Shown here: positions 28,728-37,552 of the stretch, piece after piece
Numbering within the stretch: the stretch's first letter is position 1
How the letters are laid out: each line of letters starts with the position of its first letter
Origin: Dechloromonas aromatica (nom. nud.)
GTDB lineage: Bacteria > Pseudomonadota > Gammaproteobacteria > Burkholderiales > Rhodocyclaceae
DNA: 64,000 bases
Assembly: GCA_017848965.1 (NCBI GenBank)
Contig: JAFIHA010000055.1
Coordinates: 31,983 to 95,982 of the forward strand
Reading direction: 5' to 3'
Notes under the pieces: generated by a model
Databases searched by the model: none
The model's input: only the letters and a program-made list of their open reading frames with translations
Told to the model about the DNA's origin: nothing
Made by a program: the position numbers and the translations under genes

Positions 28728-29591
28728 TCAGCCGCCTTCCGTCGCGCGCGCGGCAAGAACCATCTCTTCCGGGGCGCCGAGGCGTTCGAGCAGGTTGCCG
28801 CGGTCGAGGTGCACCAGTTCGCTGATCGCCGGCAGATCGTCCTGCAACGCCGGGTTCTGCCAGCCGGTCGCGGTGTGGCGGGCGAGGTCGACGGCGAGAT
28901 TGACGTTGCGCACGTTGGCGGTTTCGGCATTGGCCGGGTCGAGCAGCGACAGCAGCAGTTCCGGCAGCCCCCAGAGGCCGATCAGTTCGCGCATGATTTC
29001 CTGTGGCGGGGCGCCGAAGACCTCTTCCTGGACCGCCCGCGTGCGCAGCCCGGGATGCGCCGCCAGACGTTCGCGCACCGTCGTCGCCAGGTTGGGGGCG
29101 AAGCAGTGCATGAGGATTTCGACGAAGTCGTGGAGCAGTGCCGCCAGCGAGATTTCCTCGAAGCGGGTGTTCTGGCGCAGCAGCGCCCAGTCGCGGGCCC
29201 AGATCGACGCCTGGCGCGAGCGGGCGATGACCTTGAGCAGGCCGAGCATCGCCTTCGGGTAGCCCTTGAGCTGATGTTCGATGATCGGCAGGTCCTGGCA
29301 GCTATCGTAGAAGCGCTGGGTGCCGATCATCATCAGCGAGCGTTCGATCGTCGTGATCTCCGCGTTCTGGCTGCGCGAGCGGTTTTCCTTCATGAAGCGG
29401 AAGATGCGCAGCGTCATCAGCGGGTCGTGGGCGATGATGTTGGCCAGCTCGCGGGTGTTGATGACGTCGGCGCTGTCGCGCAGTTCGGCCAGGCGGGTCG
29501 AGGTCAGGCGCAGGATCGGCAGCTCGACTTCCTTGAAGTGTTCCACCCAGGCCGCGGTGCCGGGGAAGGGAAAATCGATCATCAGGGTCAT
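28728..29591 (-). CDS. HDOD domain signalling protein
   Basis: A 287-residue protein with an HDOD domain, the metal-free relative of HD phosphohydrolases (core about 20-215: VELPILRLTSTRLAELRD, LANIIAHDPLMTLRIFRF, AALLHDFVEILMHCFAP). HDOD proteins act as non-catalytic modules in motility, biofilm and cell-cycle signalling. The start has the site GGAAGGAAGG. It lies 25 bases downstream of the twin-receiver gene on the same strand, so the two probably form one signalling unit. Confidence 0.85.
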   Translation of the reverse strand: MTLMIDFPFPGTAAWVEHFKEVELPILRLTSTRLAELRDSADVINTRELANIIAHDPLMTLRIFRFMKENRSRSQNAEITTIERSLMMIGTQRFYDSCQDLPIIEHQLKGYPKAMLGLLKVIARSRQASIWARDWALLRQNTRFEEISLAALLHDFVEILMHCFAPNLATTVRERLAAHPGLRTRAVQEEVFGAPPQEIMRELIGLWGLPELLLSLLDPANAETANVRNVNLAVDLARHTATGWQNPALQDDLPAISELVHLDRGNLLERLGAPEEMVLAARATEGG

Positions 29592-29616
29592 GCGGACCTT
29601 CCTTCCTGGCGCGCGA

Positions 29617-30447
29617 TCATGGGGTGAACAACCTCTTCAGGAAATTCTCGACATAGGCCGGGCGGATCGGCTTCACCACGTAGCCGCGCGCGCCGAGCGC
29701 GGCAACCTGTTCGACCAGCTTGCGCGAAGTGTCGCCGGTGACCATGACGACGGCCGTTTCCGGACTGGCGGCGCGGATTTTCGGCAAGGCTTCCACGCCG
29801 GAGAGGACCGGCATGTTGACGTCGAGGAAGAGCACTTGCGGCTGGTGTTGCAGGGCGGCGCGGATCGCCTCCTCGCCATTCGCCGCCTGGGCGACGACGT
29901 TGAGGCCGAGTTCGGTGACGACGCCCTTGAGCAGCAGGCGGATCGAGCCGTTGTCGTCGACGATGACGGCGGTCGGCCGGCCGCCGTTTTCCCGGCGCGG
30001 CGCCGGTGTCGGGGCGCCTGGCGCTGCCGTTGCTGCTGCCGCTGCAGCCGGCGCCGAATCCGGGTCGCTGCCGGCTTGCGCCGCCTGCCGCGCGGCGGCA
30101 ATCTGCTGCAGTTCGTCGAGTACCTGTTTCTGCCCGAAGGGCTTGCGCAGGAAGCCGGCGGCGCCGTGATCGGCCGCCCGCTGCTCGATCGCCTCGTCCT
30201 CGCAGGCGGTCATGAAGACGACGTCGATCTCCGGATAGTCAGCGTTGATCTCGGCCAGGATGTCGAGGCCATCGCGCCCCGGCAGCAAGTAGTCGAGGCA
30301 GACGACCGCCGGCCGCGTGCGGCGGATCGCCTCGATCACCCCGTTGCCGTCCTCGAGCTGCCCGACAACCTGATGCCCCTGGCTGGCAAGCAGGGTGGCC
30401 AGCAGGCTGCGCATTGAGGCATTGTCATCGACGATCAGGATGTTCAT
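29617..30447 (-). CDS. Twin-receiver response regulator without output domain
   Basis: A 276-residue protein made of two CheY-like receiver domains (about 1-120 and 157-276) joined by an alanine/proline-rich linker (about 120-155). Both have acidic pockets and phospho-acceptors: D52 in CLDYLLPGRDG and D209 in FLDVNMPVLSG, with lysines in KPF and KPI. No DNA-binding or enzymatic domain is present. ATG 30447 is chosen since MNILIVDDN is a usual receiver start; a GTG 24 bases upstream is possible. It probably works through protein contacts, perhaps with the HDOD protein encoded next to it. Confidence 0.88.
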   Translation of the reverse strand: MNILIVDDNASMRSLLATLLASQGHQVVGQLEDGNGVIEAIRRTRPAVVCLDYLLPGRDGLDILAEINADYPEIDVVFMTACEDEAIEQRAADHGAAGFLRKPFGQKQVLDELQQIAAARQAAQAGSDPDSAPAAAAAATAAPGAPTPAPRRENGGRPTAVIVDDNGSIRLLLKGVVTELGLNVVAQAANGEEAIRAALQHQPQVLFLDVNMPVLSGVEALPKIRAASPETAVVMVTGDTSRKLVEQVAALGARGYVVKPIRPAYVENFLKRLFTP

Positions 30448-30508
30448 GGCGATTGTGGCAAGGAATTTCACAGTATGTTAACCGCGAAAGCGGCGGAATG
30501 GCAGGGCG

Positions 30509-30544
30509 AAAAAAAGCCGGCTTGCCTTGCTCAGGCTCGCCGGC
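30509..30544 (-). terminator. Rho-independent terminator after cysN
   Basis: On the minus strand GCCGGCGAGCC pairs with GGCAAGCCGGC (two mismatches inside) around a seven-base loop, followed by seven T residues. It lies about 23 bases after the cysN stop and before the twin-receiver gene. Confidence 0.8.
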
Positions 30545-30566
30545 GTTGCTGTCTGTGGAAAGGCGT

Positions 30567-31841
30567 TCAGAGAATCATCCCGGCGCCCACCGTGTTGTTG
30601 TTGCTCTCGTCGATGACGATGAAGGCGCCGGTGCCGCGGTTCTCGGTGTAGGGATCGACGAACAGCGGTTGCGCCAGCTTGAAAGTGACTTCGGCGATGT
30701 CGTTCATCGCCAGTTTGTCGGCCGGCAGGTTTTCCAGGGTGTTCACGTCGAGACGGTGGTCGATGGCCGTCAGCTTGGCCTTGGAGTCGCGCGTGGTGTG
30801 GCGGATCAGGTAGGTGCGGGCGCGGTCGAGCGGGGCTTCGGCCAGCCAGCAGACGGTGGCGCGGATTTCCTTGACGGCGGCCGGGGCTTCGGCGGTCTTG
30901 ACGATCATGTCGCCGCGCGAGCAGTCGATTTCGTCGGCGAGCAGGATCGTCACCGATTGCTCGGTGAAGGCTGCGCCGATGTCGACGCCGCCGATCTGCA
31001 CCGCTTTGACTGTCGATTCGAGGCCGTTGGGCAGCACGGTGACCTGGTCGCCGACCTTGATGCTACCGGATTCGACGCGGCCCATGAAGCCGCGGTAGTC
31101 GTGTAGCTCGGGGTTGGCCGAATCCTGCGGGCGGCAGACGTACTGGACCGGGAAGCGGAACTTCTCGGCGTGTTCGGTATGCGCGGCCGGCACGGCTTCG
31201 AGGATTTCCATCAGGGTCGGGCCTTCGTACCAGTTCAGCGCTTCGCCACGCTCGACGATCATGTCGCCGTTCAGCGCGGAGAGCGGGATGAAGCGCACGT
31301 CGTCGATGCCGACCTTGGCGGCGAAGGCGAGGTAATCGGCCTTGATCTTCTCGTAGGTTTCCTGCGAGTAGTCGACCAGATCCATCTTGTTGATGGCGAC
31401 GACCAGGTGCGGGATGCCGACCAGCGAAGCCAGCTTGGAATGACGCCGGGTCTGCGTCAGCACGCCCTTGCGCGCATCGATCAGGATGATGGCGAGGTTG
31501 GCGGTCGAGGCGGCAGTGACCATGTTGCGGGTGTATTGCTCGTGCCCCGGCGCGTCGGCGATGATGTACTTGCGCGTGCCGGTGCTGAAGTAGCGGTAGG
31601 CGACGTCGATGGTGATGCCTTGCTCGCGCTCGGCTTGCAGGCCGTCGGTGAGCAAGGAGAGGTCGACCGCGCCGAGGCCGCGCTTCTGCGAGGTCTTCTC
31701 GATGGCGTTCAGGGTGTCGGCGAGGATGGTCTTGGTGTCGAACAAGAGGCGCCCGATCAGGGTGCTCTTGCCGTCGTCGACGCTGCCGCAGGTCAAAAAG
31801 CGCAGCAGGCCGTGATCTTCAATAGTTTGATTTGCTGACAT
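30567..31841 (-). CDS. cysN: Sulfate adenylyltransferase subunit 1 (GTPase) CysN
   Basis: CysN is the GTPase subunit that drives APS formation from ATP and sulfate by CysD. The 424-residue protein has an EF-Tu-like G domain with G1 GSVDDGKSTLIGRL (about 19-32), G3 DAPGHEQ and G4 NKMD, followed by two beta-barrel domains. It ends at normal CysN length and has no fused APS kinase (CysC) domain. It follows cysD after a 95-base gap that contains a dyad element. Assimilatory sulfate activation is the likely role. Confidence 0.95.
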   Translation of the reverse strand: MSANQTIEDHGLLRFLTCGSVDDGKSTLIGRLLFDTKTILADTLNAIEKTSQKRGLGAVDLSLLTDGLQAEREQGITIDVAYRYFSTGTRKYIIADAPGHEQYTRNMVTAASTANLAIILIDARKGVLTQTRRHSKLASLVGIPHLVVAINKMDLVDYSQETYEKIKADYLAFAAKVGIDDVRFIPLSALNGDMIVERGEALNWYEGPTLMEILEAVPAAHTEHAEKFRFPVQYVCRPQDSANPELHDYRGFMGRVESGSIKVGDQVTVLPNGLESTVKAVQIGGVDIGAAFTEQSVTILLADEIDCSRGDMIVKTAEAPAAVKEIRATVCWLAEAPLDRARTYLIRHTTRDSKAKLTAIDHRLDVNTLENLPADKLAMNDIAEVTFKLAQPLFVDPYTENRGTGAFIVIDESNNNTVGAGMIL

Positions 31842-31911
31842 CGTTTTCGTATCCGGTTAGGTGGTTAGTTGGCTTCGGCATAACCCGGCTACGCCGCGTT
31901 AGCCTACGCCG

Positions 31912-31936
31912 CAACAAGCCGCTTCGCGGCGTGTTG
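31912..31936. repeat. Imperfect palindrome between cysD and cysN
   Basis: CAACA and CCGC pair with GCGG and TGTTG around a TTC centre, directly beside the cysD stop. The neighbouring bases 31874-31911 hold further CGGC/GCCG-rich repeats (ACGCCGCGTTAGCCTACGCCGC). It looks like a small REP-type intergenic repeat; other copies were not seen in this window. Confidence 0.5.
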
Positions 31937-32866
31937 TCAGAAGTAACCCTCTTTCTTGCGTTGTTCCATGGAGGCTTCGCTGGTCTGGTCGTCCAGACGC
32001 GTGGCGCCGCGCTCGGTGATGGTGGTGGTGGCGGTTTCGACGACGATCTTTTCAACCGTGTCGGCGTCCGATTCGACCGGCGCCGTGCAGGAGATATCGC
32101 CGACGGTGCGGAAGCGCACCAGCTTGTCGATGATCTGCTCGCCGGCCTTCGGCAGGTTGGTCAACTCGCCGGAAACCAGCGGCACATTGACCGGCACGAT
32201 GGCGCCCTGGCGGATGACCACCGGGCGGGTGTGGGCGAAGTAGATGCTCGGCAGTTCCAGCTTCTCGCGCTCGATGTATTGCCAGACGTCCATTTCCGTC
32301 CAGTTCGAGATCGGGAAGGCGCGGATGTTCTCGCCCTTGTGGCTGCGGGCGTTGTACAGGCTCCACAGTTCCGGGCGCTGGTTCTTCGGGTCCCATTGGC
32401 CGAATTCGTCGCGGAAGCTGAAGATGCGTTCCTTGGCGCGCGCCTTTTCTTCATCGCGGCGGGCGCCGCCGATGCAGGCGTCGAAGCCGAATTCCTCGAT
32501 GGCTTCGAGCAGCGTCACCGACTGGTGCTTGTTGCGCGATTCGCCTTCATGCTTCAGCACCACCGTGCCGCGTTTCATCGAGTCTTCAACCGAGCGGACG
32601 ATCAGGCGCTCGCCCAGTTCGGCGGCGCGCTTGTCGCGGAAGGCGACCACTTCCTGGTAGTTGTGGCCGGTGTCGATGTGCATCAGCGGGAAGGGGAACT
32701 TGCCGGGGCGGAAGGCCTTCTCGGCGATGCGCAGCATGCAGATCGAGTCCTTGCCGCCGGAGAAGAGCAGCACCGGGTTGGCGCACTGGCCGGCCACTTC
32801 GCGCATGATGTGGATGGCTTCGGCTTCGAGCCAGTCGAGATGGGAGAGTGTCTTGCGTTGGGTCAT
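31937..32866 (-). CDS. cysD: Sulfate adenylyltransferase subunit 2 CysD
   Basis: CysD is the catalytic PP-loop ATP sulfurylase subunit forming adenosine phosphosulfate. The 309-residue protein carries the PP-loop LLFSGGKDSICMLR (about 33-46), the MHIDTGHNYQEV segment, GGARRDEEKARAKER (about 138-152) and the C-terminal RKKEGYF end that is diagnostic of the family. It is first in the cysDN operon and transcribed away from the chemoreceptor gene region. Confidence 0.96.
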   Translation of the reverse strand: MTQRKTLSHLDWLEAEAIHIMREVAGQCANPVLLFSGGKDSICMLRIAEKAFRPGKFPFPLMHIDTGHNYQEVVAFRDKRAAELGERLIVRSVEDSMKRGTVVLKHEGESRNKHQSVTLLEAIEEFGFDACIGGARRDEEKARAKERIFSFRDEFGQWDPKNQRPELWSLYNARSHKGENIRAFPISNWTEMDVWQYIEREKLELPSIYFAHTRPVVIRQGAIVPVNVPLVSGELTNLPKAGEQIIDKLVRFRTVGDISCTAPVESDADTVEKIVVETATTTITERGATRLDDQTSEASMEQRKKEGYF

Positions 32867-32902
32867 TGCTGGGTAATCCGCAGGGATTGTCGAATGGAGC
32901 GC

Positions 32903-32911
32903 ATTGTAGCA
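32903..32911 (-). promoter_or_regulatory. Candidate extended -10 promoter of cysDN
   Basis: On the minus strand TGCTACAAT forms an extended -10 about 37 bases before the cysD ATG. The -35 region (TTAATT or nearby) is poor, as is common for promoters needing an activator such as CysB. Confidence 0.45.
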
Positions 32912-32949
32912 AGCGCCTAATATTCAATTAAGAACATGAGCGCATCTTG

Positions 32950-32968
32950 TTATTCTGTTTTTGAATAA
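32950..32968. promoter_or_regulatory. AT-rich inverted repeat upstream of cysD
   Basis: TTATTC (32950-32955) and GAATAA (32963-32968) face each other across seven bases, with further T/A-rich sequence nearby. The position, about 85-100 bases before cysD, would fit a LysR-type activator site such as CysB. This is inference only. Confidence 0.35.
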
Positions 32969-33025
32969 AATGAGCAAGGTGTCGCCGTTGTGCCTGCGTC
33001 GTCGTTGAAACAGCGGGGCGTCGTT

Positions 33026-34675
33026 TCAGGCGACGCGGAAGCCGGCAATCAGGCCGCTCAGGCGTTCCGACAGGCGATGCAGGTCGCCGGTCGATTGGCG
33101 GATGCTTTGCGTCGAGGCGTTGTTTTCCTCGACCATGTTCGAGATTCGTTCCATGTTCTGGGCGATTTCGGTCGAGGCGATCTTCTGTTCGGCGACCGAA
33201 TTGGTGATTTCGGTGACGCCGCTGCGCGAGCGTTCGACGACCTGGCTCGACCCCTGCAGGACGTCCTCGACTTCGCCGGCCAGCGCATTGCTCGCCCGGA
33301 TCGACGCCTCGCCGGCGGCGATCGCCGTCTGCACGGCCGACGACTGATCCATGATCGCCCGCGTGCGCTGGTCGATCTCGACCGCCGATTTGCCGGATTT
33401 CTCGGCCAGCTTGCGGACTTCGTCGGCAACCACGGCGAAGCCGCGTCCGGCCTCGCCGGCACGCGCCGCCTCGATCGCCGCGTTGAGGGCGAGCAGGTTG
33501 GTCTGATCGGCGATGTCGCGGACCTCGCGGGTCATGTCGGTGATTGCCTGGGTGCTGTGTACGAACTGGTCGACGGTGCGGGCGATATCGTCGATGTTTT
33601 CCTGGATGCGGCGGATCTCGCCGACCAGGTGCGAGACCTTGCGCGTACCGAGCGCGGTCTGGGCGACGCTTTCCTCGGACTGGGCATTGACGTCGCGGGC
33701 GGTTTCGGAAACCGAGGTGATCGCCACCGTCAGCTCCTCGATTGCCGCGGCGCTGCTGCTGACGGCGTTGGCCTGGTGTTCGGAAACTTCGGCCAGGGCA
33801 CCGGAGGTTTGTGCCAGTTGTTCGGAGGCGCTGGCAACTTCGCCGCTGGCCGTGTTGATTTCGCGGATCAGTTGCTGCAGGCGTTCCATCATTGCGTTGA
33901 AGGCGTGCGACATGCGGCCGATTTCATCCTCGTTGACGATCGCCGCGCGGCGCGTCAGGTCGCCGCTGCCGGAAATGTGGCTCATCGTCGATTCGAGCCT
34001 GGCCAGCGGTCCGATGATCGAGCGGATGAAGAGCAAGGCCAGCGTCAGCAGGACAATCAGGGCGGCGACGGCAAAGACGCCGAGCCCCAGTCTGACCGAG
34101 GAATAGACTTCGTCGGCGCGCTCGCGGTCGCTGGCCTGCAGTTCGGTCGAGATTTTCTGCATCTCGTCGACCAGATCGTCGATGACCTTGGTCGGTTCAC
34201 GGTCGATGCCGCGTACCAGTTTGTCGACTGTAGCGGCCGGGTCGGCGGCGTTGCGGTCATATTGACCGAGAGCTTCATGGTAACGCGGCGCCAACTGGCC
34301 GAAGGTGCCGGTGACCTGTTCGATCTTCAGGCGTTCGGCGACGCCAAGACCCGCCGCGGTTTGGCCGACCTTGGTCAACTGTTCGCTGACCAGGGCGGCT
34401 TCGGCATCGAAGCTTTTCAGGTGCTTGGCGTAGGCTTCCGGATCCTTGCCGCGCAACAGGGTGTTCTTCCACTCCTGGACCATGATCTTGAAGCTGACCT
34501 GGGCGCTGCGGGCGCCGTCGATGGCTTCGATCATCGTCGCGCTGCGGGCGATCGATTCTTCGAGTTCATCGTGCAGCTTGGTGGCCTGACCCAGCGCGAA
34601 GAGACTGACACCAAGCAGGGCAAGTACGGCGACGGCGACGAGGATCAACAGCTTGTGCTTGATTTGGATGCGCAT
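33026..34675 (-). CDS. Methyl-accepting chemotaxis protein
   Basis: A 549-residue transmembrane chemoreceptor. Membrane helices lie at about 8-29 and 196-218, enclosing a helical periplasmic sensor domain (about 35-195). A HAMP domain follows (about 218-270), then a long cytoplasmic coiled coil. The conserved signalling tip is [20 protein letters not shown] within DQTNL...[11 protein letters not shown]. The start has AGGAGGAG eight bases upstream. No CheWRB-binding pentapeptide is seen at the C-terminus (ends GLIAGFRVA). No chemotaxis operon is nearby, so it is an orphan receptor; ligand unknown. Confidence 0.93.
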   Translation of the reverse strand: MRIQIKHKLLILVAVAVLALLGVSLFALGQATKLHDELEESIARSATMIEAIDGARSAQVSFKIMVQEWKNTLLRGKDPEAYAKHLKSFDAEAALVSEQLTKVGQTAAGLGVAERLKIEQVTGTFGQLAPRYHEALGQYDRNAADPAATVDKLVRGIDREPTKVIDDLVDEMQKISTELQASDRERADEVYSSVRLGLGVFAVAALIVLLTLALLFIRSIIGPLARLESTMSHISGSGDLTRRAAIVNEDEIGRMSHAFNAMMERLQQLIREINTASGEVASASEQLAQTSGALAEVSEHQANAVSSSAAAIEELTVAITSVSETARDVNAQSEESVAQTALGTRKVSHLVGEIRRIQENIDDIARTVDQFVHSTQAITDMTREVRDIADQTNLLALNAAIEAARAGEAGRGFAVVADEVRKLAEKSGKSAVEIDQRTRAIMDQSSAVQTAIAAGEASIRASNALAGEVEDVLQGSSQVVERSRSGVTEITNSVAEQKIASTEIAQNMERISNMVEENNASTQSIRQSTGDLHRLSERLSGLIAGFRVA

Positions 34676-34920
34676 CGCAATACTCCTCCTGTGTGCGAAT
34701 TTGCTGAATTGTACAGACGTTGACGGCTGGTTGTTGGTTCAATCGATTTTGATAAATTTGTGTTCCGGCTTCGCTTCGCCGCGCGCTGTTGCTTCTTTGC
34801 CGTGCGGTGACGGCGTCGGGATATAGACCACGGTGCCTCCGATAGATTGCCGCTGCCGCACAAAATCCTGGTAACCAAAACGCGACAAAATCGCCGATAC
34901 CCTTGTGATAAATTCGCGCT

Positions 34921-36669
34921 ATGACAACGATCAGCACCCTGTTCCTGCTGGCCGGCCTGCTGCTCTTCATCAGTGTTCTTGCCAGCACGATTTCGGCCCG
35001 CCTTGGCCTGCCGCTGCTGCTCCTCTTCCTCAGCGTCGGCATGCTGGCTGGCGAGGATGGGCCGGGCGGCATCCTGTTCAGCGATTTCTTCACCGCCAAC
35101 TTCGTCGGCCAACTGGCGCTGGCGGTGATCCTGCTCGACGGCGGCTTGCGCACCGATGCCGCAACCTTCCGCGTCGCCCTGAAGCCGGCCGCCGTGCTCG
35201 CCACCTGGGGGGTCATCGGTACCGTCGCCCTGCTTGGCGTGTTTGCCACCTGGGTACTCGATGTCGATTGGCGGCTCGGCCTGCTGCTCGCCGCCATCGT
35301 CGGCTCGACCGATGCGGCGGCGGTGTTCGCCCTGCTGCGTCATAGCGGCGTGCGTTTGAACGAGCGGGTCAAAAGCACGCTGGAAATCGAATCCGGTTCC
35401 AACGATCCGATGGCCATCCTGCTGGTCACGGTGATGGTCGAAATCCTGCTGCATCCCGAGCGCGCCGGGGTCGCCGCGTTTGCCGTGCTGTTGCTGAAAC
35501 AGGCCGGGATCGGCCTGCTCTTCGGCCTGGTCGGCGGCAAGATCCTGGCTACCCTGCTGCGCCGGCTGAATCTGGCCGAAGGCCTGTATGCGCTGCTGAT
35601 TCTTTCCGGCGGCCTACTCATCGTCGGCGCCGCCAACCTGCTCGACGGCAGCGGCCTGCTTGCCGTCTACATCGCCGGGGTGATCGTCGGCAACCGGCGC
35701 AGTCACGCCACCGAGCACGTGTTGCGGGTGATGGACGGGCTCGCCTGGCTGGCCCAGGCCGGCATGTTCGTTGTCCTTGGCCTGCTCGTGACGCCGTCGC
35801 ACCTCGCCGATCACGCCTGGGAGGCGCTGGCGATGGCCTTGTTCCTGATGCTGGTGGCGCGGCCGCTGGCGGTGATGATCGGTCTGCTGCCTTTCCGCTA
35901 TACGCGCAACGAGCTTGCCTTCGTCAGCTGGGTCGGTCTGCGCGGCGCGGTGCCGGTAGTGCTGGCGATCTTCCCGGTGGTGATGGGGGTGCCCGATTCC
36001 CGGCTGCTGTTCGACGTCGCCTTCTCGGTCGTTCTGTTGTCGCTGCTGGTGCAGGGGGCGACCATTCCGGCGGCGGCGCGGCTGCTCAAGGTCGAACTGC
36101 CGCCGGCCGACGAGCCGCATGACCGGCGCGAAGTCTGGGTCGGCGAGGAGGCGGCGCTGCCGCTGTTCGAATACCGGGTCGCCGCCGGCTCGGCGGCGGA
36201 AGGCCGCCATCCTGACGATCTGGCGGCGGAATTCGCCACCGGCGAAGTCCGCTGCATCGCCGCCGTGCGTGACGGCAAGGCGCTCGAGATGGGCGGCGAA
36301 CTGCGCCTGCGCCCCGGCGACGGTGTCTGGTTCCTGGCGCCGGAGACGACGGTCGAGCGACTGGCGCGCCTGTTCGGCGCGGCGACTCTGGATATCGGCC
36401 GCAACCTCAGCTTTTTCGGCGAATTCGCGGTAGCGCCGGATTGCCTGGCCGGCGATCTTGCCGCCGCTTACGGTTTTGCGCTTGCCGACGGCGAGGCCGG
36501 GCAGCGGCTCGATGTCGTCCTGCTTGAACGTCTCGGCCGCCCGGCCGTGGTCGGCGACCGGGTCGGCATCGCTGGCTTCGTGCTGGTCGTCCGCGCCATG
36601 GGCGACGATGGCCGGATTGCCGGAATCGGCCTGAAATGCCCGGTGGCGCTGCCCCTGCTCGAAGACTGA
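34921..36669 (+). CDS. nhaP2: Potassium/proton antiporter NhaP2/CvrA type
   Basis: A 582-residue CPA1-family cation/proton antiporter with about 12 helices (residues 1-395). Ion-path motifs are GSTDAAAVFALLR (about 129-141) and ESGSNDPMA (about 155-163). The cytoplasmic C-terminus has a TrkA-C (RCK_C) domain (about 405-485) and a CorC/HlyC-type domain (about 500-580), the layout of E. coli CvrA/NhaP2. It exports K+ (or Na+) in exchange for protons and protects cells at high internal K+ or low osmolarity. It opens the potassium gene cluster and is divergent from the chemoreceptor. Confidence 0.9.
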   Translation: MTTISTLFLLAGLLLFISVLASTISARLGLPLLLLFLSVGMLAGEDGPGGILFSDFFTANFVGQLALAVILLDGGLRTDAATFRVALKPAAVLATWGVIGTVALLGVFATWVLDVDWRLGLLLAAIVGSTDAAAVFALLRHSGVRLNERVKSTLEIESGSNDPMAILLVTVMVEILLHPERAGVAAFAVLLLKQAGIGLLFGLVGGKILATLLRRLNLAEGLYALLILSGGLLIVGAANLLDGSGLLAVYIAGVIVGNRRSHATEHVLRVMDGLAWLAQAGMFVVLGLLVTPSHLADHAWEALAMALFLMLVARPLAVMIGLLPFRYTRNELAFVSWVGLRGAVPVVLAIFPVVMGVPDSRLLFDVAFSVVLLSLLVQGATIPAAARLLKVELPPADEPHDRREVWVGEEAALPLFEYRVAAGSAAEGRHPDDLAAEFATGEVRCIAAVRDGKALEMGGELRLRPGDGVWFLAPETTVERLARLFGAATLDIGRNLSFFGEFAVAPDCLAGDLAAAYGFALADGEAGQRLDVVLLERLGRPAVVGDRVGIAGFVLVVRAMGDDGRIAGIGLKCPVALPLLED

Positions 36670-36676
36670 GGCAGCG

Positions 36677-37552
36677 TCAGACAGCGATCAGGACGTCGCC
36701 TTGGGATTCCATCAACAGGTGCGTGGTCGTGCTGCCGAGCAACAGTTCCTCGATCATGTGCGTGCCGCGCTTGCCGACGACGATCAGGTCGCAGTCCTGT
36801 TCCTGCTCCTGTTCCAGCAGCAGGCTGGGCGCGTTGCCGTGCAGGGCGAATAGCTGGCAACTGGCCGGCAGTGCCTGCTGGCGGGCGAGGTCGCGCAGGC
36901 GCTGCATGCCGTCGAGCTGGGCCTGGATGCGGTAGCGCTGGATGATCTCGGGATCGACGCCGGCGTACTGCATCTTGCCCTCGAACGGCAGCTCGACGGC
37001 ATGGACCAGGACCAGCGTCGCTTCCGGCGCCAGCTGACGGACCGCGGCCAGCGCGGCGAGCGAGGCTGGCGAGAAGTCGATGGCAACCAGTACCCGGCGG
37101 TAGGGCTCGTGCGGTGCCTGCTTGACCACCAGCACCGGTTGCCGGCTCTTGCGCAGCAGGCGCGAGGCGGTCGAACCCAGCGTCAACTGGCGCAGGAATC
37201 CCTCGCCGCGGGCGCCGAGCACCAGCAGACCGGCGTCGATGGCGGCGGCGTGGGCGGGCAGGGCGTCGGTCGGGCGGCCGCTGACGACGGCGCATTGGGC
37301 GGTGACGCCCCGGGCGTGGCGCGGTTCGGCGTTGAGCGCCGCCAGCTGGGCGGCGGCGGCCTCGGCCAGCGCCGCGTCGAGCGGCGGCGCGGCGCTGCCG
37401 AGCAGGGCCTGCAGGCCATCGAACAATCCGGGGGCAATGGCGTGCACCAGATGCAGCGGCCAGCCGCGGTCGGCGGCCAGCCGGTAGGCGCGGTCCACGG
37501 CATGGCGGGAGGGCGCCGAAAGGTCGGTGGCGGCCAGGATGCAGGGAGTCAT
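36677..37552 (-). CDS. Tandem universal stress protein (two UspA domains)
   Basis: A 291-residue cytoplasmic protein with two UspA domains (about 1-142 and 148-291). Each ends in the ATP-binding pattern G-x2-G-x9-G-S: GARGEGFLRQLTLGS (about 110-124) and GKRGTHMIEELLLGS near 267. Nucleotide binding is therefore likely in both. ATG 37552 has GAGGAG eight bases upstream and overlaps the stop of the antiporter gene (ATGA), so the two are coupled. The context suggests it senses energy or stress state for potassium transport, perhaps by docking on a transporter or kinase; this is inference. Confidence 0.9.
   Translation of the reverse strand: MTPCILAATDLSAPSRHAVDRAYRLAADRGWPLHLVHAIAPGLFDGLQALLGSAAPPLDAALAEAAAAQLAALNAEPRHARGVTAQCAVVSGRPTDALPAHAAAIDAGLLVLGARGEGFLRQLTLGSTASRLLRKSRQPVLVVKQAPHEPYRRVLVAIDFSPASLAALAAVRQLAPEATLVLVHAVELPFEGKMQYAGVDPEIIQRYRIQAQLDGMQRLRDLARQQALPASCQLFALHGNAPSLLLEQEQEQDCDLIVVGKRGTHMIEELLLGSTTTHLLMESQGDVLIAV

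Noticed and set aside
33000-33028. Stem TGAAAC/GTTTCA after the chemoreceptor as a terminator
   Set aside because: The stem is only six bases with a long loop and no T-run, so it is not reported as a feature.
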